Program-made: the position numbers and the translations under genes
The notes under the pieces: model-generated
Databases searched by the model: none
The model's input: the letters and a program-made list of their open reading frames with translations, nothing else
Told to the model about the DNA's origin: nothing
From: Clostridia bacterium
GTDB taxonomy: Bacteria > Bacillota > Clostridia > Oscillospirales > CAG-382
Assembly: GCA_017561145.1 (NCBI GenBank)
Contig: JAFZDO010000014.1
Location: forward strand, 1-53,908
Direction of reading: 5' to 3'
Length of the DNA: 53,908 nucleotides
Shown: piece by piece, positions 17,258 to 26,373 of the stretch
How the letters are laid out: every line of letters begins with the position of its first letter
Position numbering within the stretch: the first letter of the stretch is position 1

Positions 17258-17290
17258 GCGGATGCTCTTTAACAGGGCATCCGCTTTTTA
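17258..17290 (+). terminator. Terminator of the lipoprotein gene
   Basis: GCGGATGC (17258-17265) pairs with GCATCCGC (17277-17284) and is followed by TTTTTATTT. Confidence 0.85.
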
Positions 17291-17326
17291 TTTACAAAAA
17301 ATCAATATTTTTGAATATCGCTATTA

Positions 17327-17355
17327 TTGACACGTCAGAATATTTATGATACACT
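17327..17355 (+). promoter_or_regulatory. Candidate promoter of the riboswitch-ATPase transcript
   Basis: TTGACA (17327-17332), a 17-base spacer, then TACACT (17350-17355). The predicted start near 17362 coincides with the beginning of the riboswitch. Confidence 0.6.
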
Positions 17356-17361
17356 ATTGCC

Positions 17362-17500
17362 AATAAAAGGGAGTAGCTATACGGTGCTTTGCCGTATACG
17401 TTCGTTCGACATCCCGGCATTTTCTGCCCGGACGTACGTTTTGATTGCAAGACTTTTATGGCAACGCCATAAACAGGCTTGCATATTTTTTTAATTTTTT
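17362..17500 (+). ncRNA. yybP-ykoY (Mn2+) riboswitch with terminator-like expression platform
   Basis: The leader has the hallmarks of the yybP-ykoY family. AAAGGGAGTAGC at 17366-17377 matches the conserved 5' box. A TATACGG/CCGTATA hairpin, TTCGACAT before a second GC-rich hairpin, and GCAAGAC at 17447 follow. The 3' part folds as TGCAAG (17446-17451) with CTTGCA (17478-17483) enclosing TTTATGGC/GCCATAAA, and then runs into T7-AA-T7. The last part could act as an intrinsic terminator, making transcription the likely control point. Members sense Mn2+ and precede exporters, including P-type ATPases, which fits the next gene. Confidence 0.85.
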
Positions 17501-17517
17501 TGAAAAGAAGGTATCGA

Positions 17518-20133
17518 ATGAAACACTATCTTGAAAAGATCGAGGCGGTATTTTCGCATATCGGTTCGAATGAGGAGGGTCTTTCGGCACAGGAAGCCTC
17601 GGCACGCTTGGAGCGTAACGGCGCAAACAAGCTTGCGGAACCTCCGAAGGTTCCGCTTTGGAAAAAGTTTTTGATGCAGTTTGCAGACCCTATGATAATC
17701 GTGCTTCTCGTTGCGGCGGCTGTAAGCCTCGTGACCGCAATCGTCGAGGGCGAATCGCTTGCAGACGTTTTCATTATCCTGTTCGTCGTTATTCTTAACG
17801 CCGTTTTAGGTATTATTCAGGAAAACAAGGCAGAAAAGGCAATCGACGCGCTTAAGGCAATGACGAAAGCGAAATGCAAGGTAATGCGCGACGGCATTTT
17901 GCGTATCCTTAACAGTGAGGATCTTGTTGTCGGTGACGTTATTTTGCTTGAAGCGGGCGACGCTGTACCCGCCGATGCAAGACTTATCGAGGCGGCGTCT
18001 CTCAAAGCTGAGGAATCGGCGCTCACCGGCGAATCGGTACCGAGCGATAAATTCGCTGACGTTATCGTTTCCGAAAGCGGCGAGGTTCCTTTGGGCGACA
18101 GAAGCAATATGGTTTATACCGGCACGACCATCGTATACGGCAGAGCGAAGGCAATCGTCGTTGCTACCGGTATGGACACCGAAATGGGTAAGATCGCAAA
18201 AGCAATTACCGATGCGACCGAAGAAAAAACTCCTTTGCAGGTCAAGCTCGGTCAGTTGAGCAAGATACTCACCGTTGCGGTTTTGGGTATTTGCGCTGTC
18301 GTTTTCGCAGTCAATCTTATCACTGCCGACGAGCTTAGCGGCGGTGTGCTTATCGACACGTTTATGGTAGCTGTTTCGCTCGCGGTTGCAGCAATTCCCG
18401 AGGGATTAAGTGCGGTCGTTACCATTGTTCTCTCTATCGGTGTTTCCAAAATGGCGGCTCAGAACGCTATAATTCGTAAGCTTACTGCTGTTGAAACGCT
18501 CGGCTGTACTCAGATAATATGCAGTGATAAGACCGGTACTCTTACTCAGAATAAAATGACCGTTGTTGAGCATTTCAGCGGTAATTTGGAGCTTTTGTGC
18601 ACCTGTAACGCACTTTGTAACGATGCCGAGCTCGATGAATCGGGCAACGTTACGGGCGAACCTACAGAAGCCGCGCTTTTGAAATTCGCATTTGATAACG
18701 GAAACGACAAGCGCTTTCTTTTGGAAAATCAGCCGAGAATCGGCGAAGCGCCCTTTGATTCGGGCAGAAAAATGATGTCCACCCTTCACTCCTTCGGCGG
18801 CAAGGTCATGCAGTACACCAAGGGTGCGCCCGACGTAATCCTTTCGAGATGCACGAAATATATCTCCCCTGTCGACGGAAAAACGAAGGATATGGACGAC
18901 AAGGTGCGCGAAGCGATCCTTGCACACAACAAGGCAATGGCAGATAACGCGTTGCGCGTGCTTGCCGCTGCGTTTACCGTTTATAACGAAAAGCCCGATT
19001 TCCAAGCACCCGAAGAAATCGAAAAGGATCTTGTTTTCGTAGGTCTTTCGGGCATGATCGACCCGGTACGTCCCGAGGTTGTCGATGCTGTTGCAAAATG
19101 TAAGACTGCAGGCATTCGCCCCGTTATGATCACGGGTGACCATATTGATACCGCAGTTGCGATCGGTAAGGAGCTTGGAATCATTACCGATTCCTCCCAG
19201 GCGCTTACGGGTGCTCAGCTTGACTTAATCAGCGACGAGGAGCTTGAACGCGATATTGCGAATTATTCGGTTTATGCACGTGTTCAGCCCGAACACAAGG
19301 TTCGTATAGTTACTGCTTGGAAGAAGCTTGGATATATCACCGCAATGACCGGCGACGGCGTTAACGACGCTCCCTCCATTAAGAGCGCGGATATTGGTAT
19401 CGGCATGGGTATTACCGGTACAGACGTTACAAAGGGCGTTGCAGATATGATCCTCGGTGACGACAACTTCGCTACGATCGTTAACGCGGTTGAAGAAGGC
19501 AGACGTATTTATTCAAACGTAAGAAAAACCATTCAATTCCTCCTCTCCTCTAATTTGAGCGAGGTTTTGACGGTATTTATCGCTTCCCTTTTCGGCATGA
19601 CGGTATTCAAGCCGATACACATTCTTTGGATCAACCTTATTACCGACAGTCTTCCCGCACTCGGACTTGGTGTTGAGCAAGCTGAGGGCGACGTTATGAC
19701 ACAAGCGCCCCGTGACAGCAAGGAAGGCATTTTCGCAGGCGGCTTGGGCATTGACGTTATCTGGCAGGGTGCTTGCATCTCGTTGCTCGTTCTCATTTCC
19801 TTCCTTGTCGGCAATGCATTGCAGGACGGATTCGGCACAACGATGGCATTCGTCACGATGTCGATGGCCGAAATCACCCACTCGTTCAACCTCCGTTCCC
19901 GTGAAAAGAGCGTTTTTGCTATTACCGGACACAACAAGGTGCTTTGGCTTACAATGGCGGCAAGCTTTATTCTTACGGCTTTGGTCGTATTCGTTCCCTT
20001 CTTGCAAAGTCTGTTCTCGTTCATGCCCATTAACGTTTGGGAATATCTCCTCGCGTTGGTTATCGGCGCGCTGATACTCCCCATTTCCGAAATTGTAAAG
20101 CTTATTAAAAGAAAGATAAGCGAGAAAAAATAA
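17518..20133 (+). CDS. P-type (P2A-like) cation-transporting ATPase, probable Mn2+ or Ca2+ exporter
   Basis: An 871-residue P2-type ATPase with ten expected transmembrane helices. It has the TGES actuator motif, the phosphorylated Asp in DKTGTLT (D337), the KGAP nucleotide-binding segment, GDGVNDAP near residue 612, and NLITDSLPALGLG in helix 6. Helix 4 reads PEGLS (294-298), where typical Ca2+ pumps have PEGLP. Together with the Mn2+-type riboswitch upstream, this suggests Mn2+ export as in lactic-acid bacteria, but Ca2+ cannot be excluded. AGAAGG precedes the ATG at 17518. A strong terminator follows. Confidence 0.9.
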   Translation: MKHYLEKIEAVFSHIGSNEEGLSAQEASARLERNGANKLAEPPKVPLWKKFLMQFADPMIIVLLVAAAVSLVTAIVEGESLADVFIILFVVILNAVLGIIQENKAEKAIDALKAMTKAKCKVMRDGILRILNSEDLVVGDVILLEAGDAVPADARLIEAASLKAEESALTGESVPSDKFADVIVSESGEVPLGDRSNMVYTGTTIVYGRAKAIVVATGMDTEMGKIAKAITDATEEKTPLQVKLGQLSKILTVAVLGICAVVFAVNLITADELSGGVLIDTFMVAVSLAVAAIPEGLSAVVTIVLSIGVSKMAAQNAIIRKLTAVETLGCTQIICSDKTGTLTQNKMTVVEHFSGNLELLCTCNALCNDAELDESGNVTGEPTEAALLKFAFDNGNDKRFLLENQPRIGEAPFDSGRKMMSTLHSFGGKVMQYTKGAPDVILSRCTKYISPVDGKTKDMDDKVREAILAHNKAMADNALRVLAAAFTVYNEKPDFQAPEEIEKDLVFVGLSGMIDPVRPEVVDAVAKCKTAGIRPVMITGDHIDTAVAIGKELGIITDSSQALTGAQLDLISDEELERDIANYSVYARVQPEHKVRIVTAWKKLGYITAMTGDGVNDAPSIKSADIGIGMGITGTDVTKGVADMILGDDNFATIVNAVEEGRRIYSNVRKTIQFLLSSNLSEVLTVFIASLFGMTVFKPIHILWINLITDSLPALGLGVEQAEGDVMTQAPRDSKEGIFAGGLGIDVIWQGACISLLVLISFLVGNALQDGFGTTMAFVTMSMAEITHSFNLRSREKSVFAITGHNKVLWLTMAASFILTALVVFVPFLQSLFSFMPINVWEYLLALVIGALILPISEIVKLIKRKISEKK

Positions 20134-20139
20134 CCTGTA

Positions 20140-20168
20140 AAAAAAGGACTCCAACGAGTCCTTTTTTA
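20140..20168 (+). terminator. Terminator of the P-type ATPase gene
   Basis: GGACTC/GAGTCC stem with a CAAC loop, flanked by A7 and T6. Confidence 0.85.
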
Positions 20169-20217
20169 TTCCATAAATTTCCTTTAATAAATTTTGCATA
20201 TTCGCTAATAATATTTG

Positions 20218-20233
20218 CGAGGAAAGAACCTCG
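20218..20233 (+). other. 5'-UTR hairpin before the spore protein gene
   Basis: CGAGG and CCTCG form a 5-bp hairpin around AAAGAA, about 37 bases upstream of the small acid-soluble protein start codon. It may stabilise the mRNA. No convincing sporulation sigma promoter could be fitted. Confidence 0.35.
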
Positions 20234-20270
20234 ATGCGAATTAATGCAAATATAAAAAGGAGATTTTAAA

Positions 20271-20462
20271 ATGTCTAAGAACAAGATTTCGGTTCCTGAA
20301 GCTAAGGAAGCTATGAACAAGTTCAAGATGGAAGCCGCTAATGAAGTCGGCGTAAATCTTAAGAACGGTTATAACGGCGACCTCACCTCTAAGCAGGCAG
20401 GTTCTGTTGGCGGTCAGATGGTAAAAAAGATGATCGAAACCGCAGAAAAGAATATGAAATAA
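20271..20462 (+). CDS. Alpha/beta-type small acid-soluble spore protein
   Basis: A 63-residue protein with the SASP alpha/beta signature: EAMNKFKMEAANEVGVNL, then GYNGDLTSKQAGSVGGQMVKKMIE. The E-V-G segment holds the site normally cut by the germination protease GPR. These proteins coat and protect spore DNA against UV and heat. AAAAGGAG precedes the ATG. It stands alone between two terminators, and its presence marks the organism as an endospore former. Transcription is expected late in the forespore (SigG), but I could not place a clear SigG promoter. Confidence 0.93.
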   Translation: MSKNKISVPEAKEAMNKFKMEAANEVGVNLKNGYNGDLTSKQAGSVGGQMVKKMIETAEKNMK

Positions 20463-20484
20463 GAAGCTTTTTGCTTCGATGAAA

Positions 20485-20516
20485 AAAGGCACCTTTTTTA
20501 AGGGTGCCTTCTTTCT
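20485..20516. terminator. Bidirectional terminator
   Basis: AAGGCACC (20487-20494) pairs with GGTGCCTT (20504-20511) with A and T runs on either side. It separates the spore protein gene from a convergent lipoprotein gene. Confidence 0.8.
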
Positions 20517-20531
20517 TGGTTATAACGTGTT

Positions 20532-22424
20532 TTAATTTTCTGTCCAGTAGTGGTTTACGCGCGGAAGCGATTTCGATGCTAAATAATCGTTCAATTCGTT
20601 TAAATCGATTGCGGGAACCAGAAAATCACCGACGTATTCGGGCGAAGCCTTATCGCGTATAATAAAGTTATAGCAAGGGATATAATAGCCGATATCGAAG
20701 CATTCCTCACAACAGCACTCGGTGATAAGCTCGTATACAAATTCTACGCCCTCGATATTGCAGTTTTCGTGATCGATTTCCGCCAAGTCGTACGGCAACT
20801 GAACGAATTTGCCGTTTCTGAATCTCTGTTCTGCTTCGGCATAGGAAATCGCGTCGAGAGTATGTGTCGGGAAGATATTTTCATCGCTCAGGTCTTTCGC
20901 GCTGACATATTTAAAAAATCCGTATTCGTAGTCAACGGTAACACGAACGTATTTTTGCGCGAGAGACAGGATACCTCGGTCGACACTGTCACTTCCATTG
21001 TAAATTATATATGCATCAGACGTCCTTTCGACCTTAAGTCCTTCGGTGGTTTTAAAGGTCATCTCACAAAAATCGAGAACCGTAGGATTCGAAAACGGAT
21101 CGGTCATCGGCTCGCGCGAGATATCCTCGGTGTCTGTCTTCAACAAAATATAATCCCAGCACGCAGTAACGCGGCTGTTACCGTCGAGCTTATAGATTGC
21201 ATAGCAATCCTGTTCATCCTCTTCAAAGATGATTTTCGATTCGTCAAAGGGGACGTCGGCAACGGTAAGATAATTAATAAGCTTTGATTTTAAATAGCTT
21301 TTAAGCTCGTCGGTAAATTCATAATTTCTGCCCGTGTTGCGGAGTTGGTAGGGTGTTTGAATAACGGTTGCACTTTCGGGGTTTAAGCCGACCGCGTTTT
21401 TATAGTCGGACACCTCGACCTTGGGATATTCAATTCCGTCGATCAGATTTTCGAGATGAACGATTACGTCGTTGACCTCAACGTGGTATGGCATTATTTC
21501 GGGCGACCACACACTTTGATATGCAAGCCCGATGCTTACCCCCATCGGTGCGGTATAGAGCTTTTTACCTGAATAATCGAGGATAGAATATATAGCATCC
21601 TCGGTGAATTCGTCTTTTAGCTCACGTTCTATTATATAGTCAAAATCTTCGTGCGCTTTGAAATAACCGCAAACCGTCTTTACGAGGTTGCCCGAATAAT
21701 CATAGATATAGCCTTTTGAGCTTAATATATCGACCGAATTGCTATTGACGATGATACTTCCCTTCTTGATGATCGGCATGTCCCAAAATTGAGGCTTGAT
21801 GATAAATTCTCCGTCCTTCATCACTCCGTAATACCAATCGTCAATTCGAAACGCCGACACGATCGTTAAGCCGTCGTATTCGTCTTTCAATTCGGGCTCG
21901 GTGCTTATTTGCATAACCGTTTCGCCGTTGGAATCCAGAACGTAGTATTCCTCTCCGCGTCTGCCCAAAAAATCGCCTTCAAGGATCTTTTCCCAGGGGA
22001 TAAGGCTATCCCATAATACGTCGTCTACTCTCTCGCCATCGGTGTTGATGAAAAACGCAGATCTATCAGACATAACGACGTACAAAAGAGATTTATTTTT
22101 GGAAATAGTAACTATATTGTCGCAGTTAAAGGCTTTTATTATTTCCCCGTCGCCGTTGATGATATAATTTTCTCGATCGGAGTCTGACTGTCCTTTTCGC
22201 ACCGCTAGGCAGCGGTCTTTTTTAATGCTGCTTATATTATGGTCGGGGAATTTTTCTTCAAGCGTCAGTTCCCTGCTTTCTTCACTTACGGTCGACGATT
22301 CATTAACAGCTACGCTTGATTCTTCGTGTTGTGCGTTTTCGGAGGATACGGAAATATCTTCCTCGTTACACGCAGAAAGGGCTGATACAAGAAAAGCGAT
22401 AAAAAGAACAAAGAGTTTTTTCAT
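20532..22424 (-). CDS. Large lipoprotein with WG-repeat-like region
   Basis: A 630-residue exported protein. MKKLFVLFIAFLVSALSAC is a lipoprotein signal with Cys at residue 19. A Ser/Glu-rich spacer follows (about 20-50). Residues about 60-270 contain repeated YxxxxxDGxxx and GYIYDYSGNLV-type strands reminiscent of WG/KWG beta-propeller repeats. The rest is unrecognised, with a Cys-rich patch near the C-terminus (ECCCEEC). The start at 22424 follows AAAGGAG. Repeats of this type usually mediate binding, so a surface-binding role is possible, but no function can be assigned. Confidence 0.7.
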   Translation of the reverse strand: MKKLFVLFIAFLVSALSACNEEDISVSSENAQHEESSVAVNESSTVSEESRELTLEEKFPDHNISSIKKDRCLAVRKGQSDSDRENYIINGDGEIIKAFNCDNIVTISKNKSLLYVVMSDRSAFFINTDGERVDDVLWDSLIPWEKILEGDFLGRRGEEYYVLDSNGETVMQISTEPELKDEYDGLTIVSAFRIDDWYYGVMKDGEFIIKPQFWDMPIIKKGSIIVNSNSVDILSSKGYIYDYSGNLVKTVCGYFKAHEDFDYIIERELKDEFTEDAIYSILDYSGKKLYTAPMGVSIGLAYQSVWSPEIMPYHVEVNDVIVHLENLIDGIEYPKVEVSDYKNAVGLNPESATVIQTPYQLRNTGRNYEFTDELKSYLKSKLINYLTVADVPFDESKIIFEEDEQDCYAIYKLDGNSRVTACWDYILLKTDTEDISREPMTDPFSNPTVLDFCEMTFKTTEGLKVERTSDAYIIYNGSDSVDRGILSLAQKYVRVTVDYEYGFFKYVSAKDLSDENIFPTHTLDAISYAEAEQRFRNGKFVQLPYDLAEIDHENCNIEGVEFVYELITECCCEECFDIGYYIPCYNFIIRDKASPEYVGDFLVPAIDLNELNDYLASKSLPRVNHYWTEN

Positions 22425-22505
22425 AATTTCGTCTCCTTTCGGTCGTTTCACCTTATAAGACGAAGAAAAAACTCTTTTTGTCACATTTTTTATTAACTTT
22501 TTGAA

Positions 22506-22748
22506 TTATTTTTTCTTTTTGCGTTTTTTGAAGGCTTGACGGTATTTTTTCGTTTTTTTGTTTACGAGCAACACCGAAATAACCGCCAAAACCGCAAGGA
22601 TCGCCGCGATAATCAGCATTATCATTACTTCGTTACCCGAAGCTTCTTGGACGTCCTCAGCAGAGCTTTCCGCATAAGCTGTAAGCGAAAGCGAAAATGC
22701 GAGAGCTGTTATTAGCAGAAGCGCAGATAAAATTTTAATCCTTTTCAT
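22506..22748 (-). CDS. Small secreted/membrane protein
   Basis: An 80-residue protein with a signal peptide (cleavage likely after AYA near residue 26), a short Ser/Glu-rich stretch, one transmembrane helix (about 40-62) and a very basic tail ending in KKRKKKK. It therefore probably sits in the membrane with a short outside segment and a cytosolic basic tail. The ATG at 22748 overlaps the last 14 bases of the AI-2E permease gene (ATGAAAAGGATTAA), with GAGG just upstream, so translation is coupled. Function unknown; perhaps an accessory subunit of the permease. Confidence 0.7.
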   Translation of the reverse strand: MKRIKILSALLLITALAFSLSLTAYAESSAEDVQEASGNEVMIMLIIAAILAVLAVISVLLVNKKTKKYRQAFKKRKKKK

Positions 22749-24093
22749 TGCTTTCCTCACTTGCTTCGTCGTTTTCGGTTTCCGATTTGTTCTTTTTAAT
22801 TATACGGTCACGCCATTCGCGAACGGTTTCGCGCAGCTTCTTATGCGGTGCTTGCTCGGGAATGGGAAGAAGCTCGTTGCTTTCGGGATCGACTGCACCA
22901 ACGGTGCGGTATGCCATACTGTTTACCACGAGTCCCTTGCGGGCAAGACTGCGTTCAACAGCGATACGGATAACGTAAAAGATGATAGCGATTATCGGCA
23001 CGGAGAATATCATACCGCCGACACCGAACACACCGCCGAAAAACAGAACTGCGAAGGTTATCCAGAATTTGGAAACACCGGTGCGGTCCTCCATGATCAT
23101 CGGTTCAATAATGTTGCCCTCGAGCTGTTGAAGAACAAGCAGGAAGATTATATAGATAATACCGTATTCAACGTCGGTAAGAAGGATGATAAACGCCGTG
23201 GGAATACCGCCGATGAACGGTCCGAAGAACGGAATTACGTTTGTGACCGCGATAACACCTGCCGAAAGAAGAGCATAGGGCATTCCGACTGCGGTCATAA
23301 ACAAAAACGTGATCGTACCGACGATACTCGAGGAGATGAGCTTGCCGATGATAAATTTGCCGAAAACGCTGTTACCGTAACGTGCAACGGCGAGAATATC
23401 GTTGGCACGGTTCGAAGAAAAGACAGCGAAAATTATTTTCTTTATCTGACCGAGGAAGCGGTTCTTTTCGAGCAAGGCATAGATACAAACGACAAACGAA
23501 ACGAGAAGATCTACTACGAACATCGCAATTTCGGTTGCTCCCGAAATCAAGCCGCCGATAACGGATGAAAGCGTGCCGCCTACCCAATCGGTGATATTTT
23601 TCTCGATGCCTTGAATAGCCTGACCGATATTCTGACCGAAGGTGTTGTCCGACTCAAGCGAATCGGAAAGCCAGTCACTTCCCTTTTCTACGAGCGAAGG
23701 AGCAATTTCGATAAGCTTTCTGACGCTTTCCAGGAATTCGGGGATAATAAGGAAGATCAAGAGCGCGATTACCGCAATCAAAAACAAAATAGACAGCAAT
23801 ATGCTTAAACCGCGCGAAAGACGGTGCCTTGTTTTTGCTCTCATCTTCTTTGATCTTGCGAAAAGGCGCTTGAAGCGTTTTTCGAAGAACATACAAAGAG
23901 GATTGATGATATAAGCAAGGACTACGCCTATCAAAATCGGAGATAGGATACTGCCGATATGCGAAATAGTGCTCTTAACCGCATCGATTTGGGTGATAAG
24001 AAGCAATACAGTGATACAAACCGCAAAAATGATAACAGTACGGCGTGTTACTACCGACGAGGTTTTATTTGTTTCGGGGCGTTTTTCTTCCAT
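22735..24093 (-). CDS. AI-2E family permease (PerM/YtvI-like)
   Basis: A 452-residue membrane protein of the AI-2 exporter/permease family. A hydrophobic N-terminal pair of helices (SHIGSILSPILIGVVLAYIINP) is followed by a long periplasm-like helical region (about 120-200). A C-terminal bundle follows, including SSSIVGTITFLFMTAVGMPYALLSAGVIAVTNVIPFFGPFIGGIP, the family hallmark. Members export small molecules or act as Na+/H+ antiporters, so the substrate is not predictable. I start at the ATG at 24093, preceded by GGGAGCAGGAG. A longer start would lie on the -10 box. Its 3' end overlaps the next small membrane gene. Confidence 0.85.
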   Translation of the reverse strand: MEEKRPETNKTSSVVTRRTVIIFAVCITVLLLITQIDAVKSTISHIGSILSPILIGVVLAYIINPLCMFFEKRFKRLFARSKKMRAKTRHRLSRGLSILLSILFLIAVIALLIFLIIPEFLESVRKLIEIAPSLVEKGSDWLSDSLESDNTFGQNIGQAIQGIEKNITDWVGGTLSSVIGGLISGATEIAMFVVDLLVSFVVCIYALLEKNRFLGQIKKIIFAVFSSNRANDILAVARYGNSVFGKFIIGKLISSSIVGTITFLFMTAVGMPYALLSAGVIAVTNVIPFFGPFIGGIPTAFIILLTDVEYGIIYIIFLLVLQQLEGNIIEPMIMEDRTGVSKFWITFAVLFFGGVFGVGGMIFSVPIIAIIFYVIRIAVERSLARKGLVVNSMAYRTVGAVDPESNELLPIPEQAPHKKLRETVREWRDRIIKKNKSETENDEASEESNEKD

Positions 24094-24121
24094 TTCTCCT
24101 GCTCCCTTCGTTGTTTTTTTC

Positions 24122-24150
24122 ATTATATCACAGTTGAAAATATTTGTAAA
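24122..24150 (-). promoter_or_regulatory. Promoter of the AI-2E permease gene
   Basis: On the minus strand TTTACA (24145-24150), a 17-base spacer and TATAAT (24122-24127). Confidence 0.7.
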
Positions 24151-24163
24151 TAGTTTATAAGAC

Positions 24164-24192
24164 TTGAATTTGCAACTATTTTATTATATAAT
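24164..24192 (+). promoter_or_regulatory. Promoter of the dockerin amidase gene
   Basis: TTGAAT (24164-24169), a 17-base spacer and TATAAT (24187-24192), about 28 bases before the GTG start. Confidence 0.7.
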
Positions 24193-24219
24193 AAAAAAAA
24201 TAACTGTGGAGGTCGCTTT

Positions 24220-26343
24220 GTGAACGTACGCGAATTTTGTCGTTTTTTCGGTAAGATCAAAGGTTTTTATGCGCTATTACTTTGCGTATGCTTGCTAATC
24301 GGCACATCTCCCGCCTGTGCCGACGTATCGGCGATAACTGTCGATGATAACGGAAGCACGCTTACCGCGGTATACGCTTACGGCGGCTATACCGTAAAGC
24401 TTGACAACGCTCAATACCTCGAGGGTGGCGAGGATGACGGTAAGATACTTACAGACCGCGCTTACGTTTCGGTCAAGCGCCCCGACGATAAAGAAAAAAC
24501 TGTCGGCTGGATGATGGTCAAGGGCAAAGAAGAAGGAAAGCCCTTTTCTGCAACGGTTGACATCGATTTCGGACATCTTGCCACAAACGTCAGCAGATTT
24601 TATCTTCGCGCGTTCAGAAGCGAATGGCATTTAGCTGAGATGCCCGATAAAATAACATTTTATTATTCGACTGACGGAAATAATTACGTTAATATCGGTA
24701 ACCCCACTACGCTTAGCGACGTTACGGCGGTCGGTTGCTCGGCAGTTTATACGGTCGCGCTTGACAAGGCTGTTTCCGCCAGATATATGCGTGCGGTGAT
24801 CGAAAGCGAAGGCGACCGTCCTTTTTGGATAAATGAGATCGGCGCCGCCGCTTATACCAACGTTGAATACGCTTACAAGGGAGCAAGCGGCAAAATCATT
24901 GACGTCAACGGTGTTATTTACGAAATAAAGGGCGGAAATGCTGTTGCAATCGGATTTGATGCAACCCCCGACAGCACCGTAGCAACAAAGAGCAAAGCCG
25001 ACTTTAATTCAGACGAAGACGTATATATTCTCGGCGTCGGTACCGAAAATGCTGTCAACGTTATCCCCGATTTTATAGGTGACGGAAGAATTAATTATTC
25101 AGGCGTTCCGAATAATATCAAATATATCATCATACATAATACCGGTACTACCGAAGAAGAAACAGATGCGGCGCGTTATAACCGCCGTATGCACACAACA
25201 CCCGAAGAAAACAGCTGGCACTATACGGTTGATGAGAATATAATTTATCATTCGCTTGCCGATTCGGTTGTTGGGTGGCACGCAGGCACCGGTATAAATT
25301 ACGAAAGCATCGGAATCGAGATATGCGTTAATGGTGCTCCGAAAAAAGCAAACGGAGCTCTTGTTTTTAAGGGCGAAGAATACGACGAATGGGTCGAAAC
25401 GCGTTTTGACCGCTCGCTACGCAACACGGCAGTGCTCGTTGCAGAGCTGTTGACAAGATACGGGCTTACAAAGGAAGCTGTTATACAGCACTACGATGCA
25501 AGCGAAAAAAACTGTCCCGAATGGATGAGATACAAGGACGGAAAATACGTTTACAACGGAACGCTTTGGGAACGCTTTATGGGCTACGTCGATGAATATT
25601 ACGGTTTATTAAACACCGACAATCCCAAAGGCACGGTCGTTTATAAGACCGAGATCATAATACCGGATTACATTTCGTTCGACGGAAGGATCTTTCCGGT
25701 TACCGAAATCGGAGGTCTGGCATTTGCGGATTCTGATGCACCAATACATAGCATTACGGTCGGCAAAGAGGTAAAAAAGATAGCTCCCGATGCATTTGAC
25801 GGTAACGAAGAGCTTGAAATTATCGATATCCGCAGCGGAAATCTTAATTTCAGCGTTGCCGATGACGGAACGCTGTACTCAACCGACGGATATGCAATTT
25901 TCGATCCCAAGGCTTACAAGGGCATCGAGCCGAAGCCTAAGGATTCATGCACGCTTGATATTCGAAATATCGACGGTAAATATTACGTATTCTGCAACAG
26001 CGAAAGATTTACCTTGGCAGAGCTTGCGGATAATTTCGGTGCAGACGAATTTACCGCAAACAAGATCGACGGCACACTTGTTGCGCTTGATGAGGTGCCC
26101 GGTACCGGAGCTGTACTTACATTTAACGGTGCTCGGCTTTATTTAGTGATAACCGGAGATATAAACGGCGATGCAAATATCGACGCATACGATTATATAC
26201 TTATCAAACGCACCTGCCTGAAGACCTATTCTCCCCTTAAGCGCCAAACGCTTGCAATGCTTTTGAGAGGAAAGGATCAGGTTTCGGTTTACGATTATAT
26301 CATTTTGAAGCGTCACGTTATGGGGACATTTTCTCTGTATTAA
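24220..26343 (+). CDS. Secreted N-acetylmuramoyl-L-alanine amidase with C-terminal dockerin
   Basis: A 707-residue exported protein. It has a signal peptide (cleavage near PACA, about residue 35) and an N-terminal F5/8-like beta domain (about 40-215). A type-2 amidase domain follows (about 285-465), with zinc ligands in YIIIHNTGT, GWHAG and IQHYDASEKNCPEWM. A short leucine-rich-repeat-like segment sits near 490-560. A C-terminal dockerin begins DINGDANIDAYDYILIKR; its second repeat (RGKDQVSVYDYIILKRH) has lost calcium ligands. It should cleave cell-wall peptidoglycan or muropeptides. A dockerin implies docking to a cohesin-bearing scaffold, though none is seen here. The GTG start follows GTGGAGG. 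Confidence 0.85.
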   Translation: MNVREFCRFFGKIKGFYALLLCVCLLIGTSPACADVSAITVDDNGSTLTAVYAYGGYTVKLDNAQYLEGGEDDGKILTDRAYVSVKRPDDKEKTVGWMMVKGKEEGKPFSATVDIDFGHLATNVSRFYLRAFRSEWHLAEMPDKITFYYSTDGNNYVNIGNPTTLSDVTAVGCSAVYTVALDKAVSARYMRAVIESEGDRPFWINEIGAAAYTNVEYAYKGASGKIIDVNGVIYEIKGGNAVAIGFDATPDSTVATKSKADFNSDEDVYILGVGTENAVNVIPDFIGDGRINYSGVPNNIKYIIIHNTGTTEEETDAARYNRRMHTTPEENSWHYTVDENIIYHSLADSVVGWHAGTGINYESIGIEICVNGAPKKANGALVFKGEEYDEWVETRFDRSLRNTAVLVAELLTRYGLTKEAVIQHYDASEKNCPEWMRYKDGKYVYNGTLWERFMGYVDEYYGLLNTDNPKGTVVYKTEIIIPDYISFDGRIFPVTEIGGLAFADSDAPIHSITVGKEVKKIAPDAFDGNEELEIIDIRSGNLNFSVADDGTLYSTDGYAIFDPKAYKGIEPKPKDSCTLDIRNIDGKYYVFCNSERFTLAELADNFGADEFTANKIDGTLVALDEVPGTGAVLTFNGARLYLVITGDINGDANIDAYDYILIKRTCLKTYSPLKRQTLAMLLRGKDQVSVYDYIILKRHVMGTFSLY

Positions 26344-26373
26344 GGCGCGACTGCCATTTGGAGGTTAACGACT

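Noticed and set aside
20171..20270. SigG promoter for the spore protein gene
   Set aside because: GCATA and CATATT-like pieces exist, but no pair with a correct 17-18 base spacing could be fitted.
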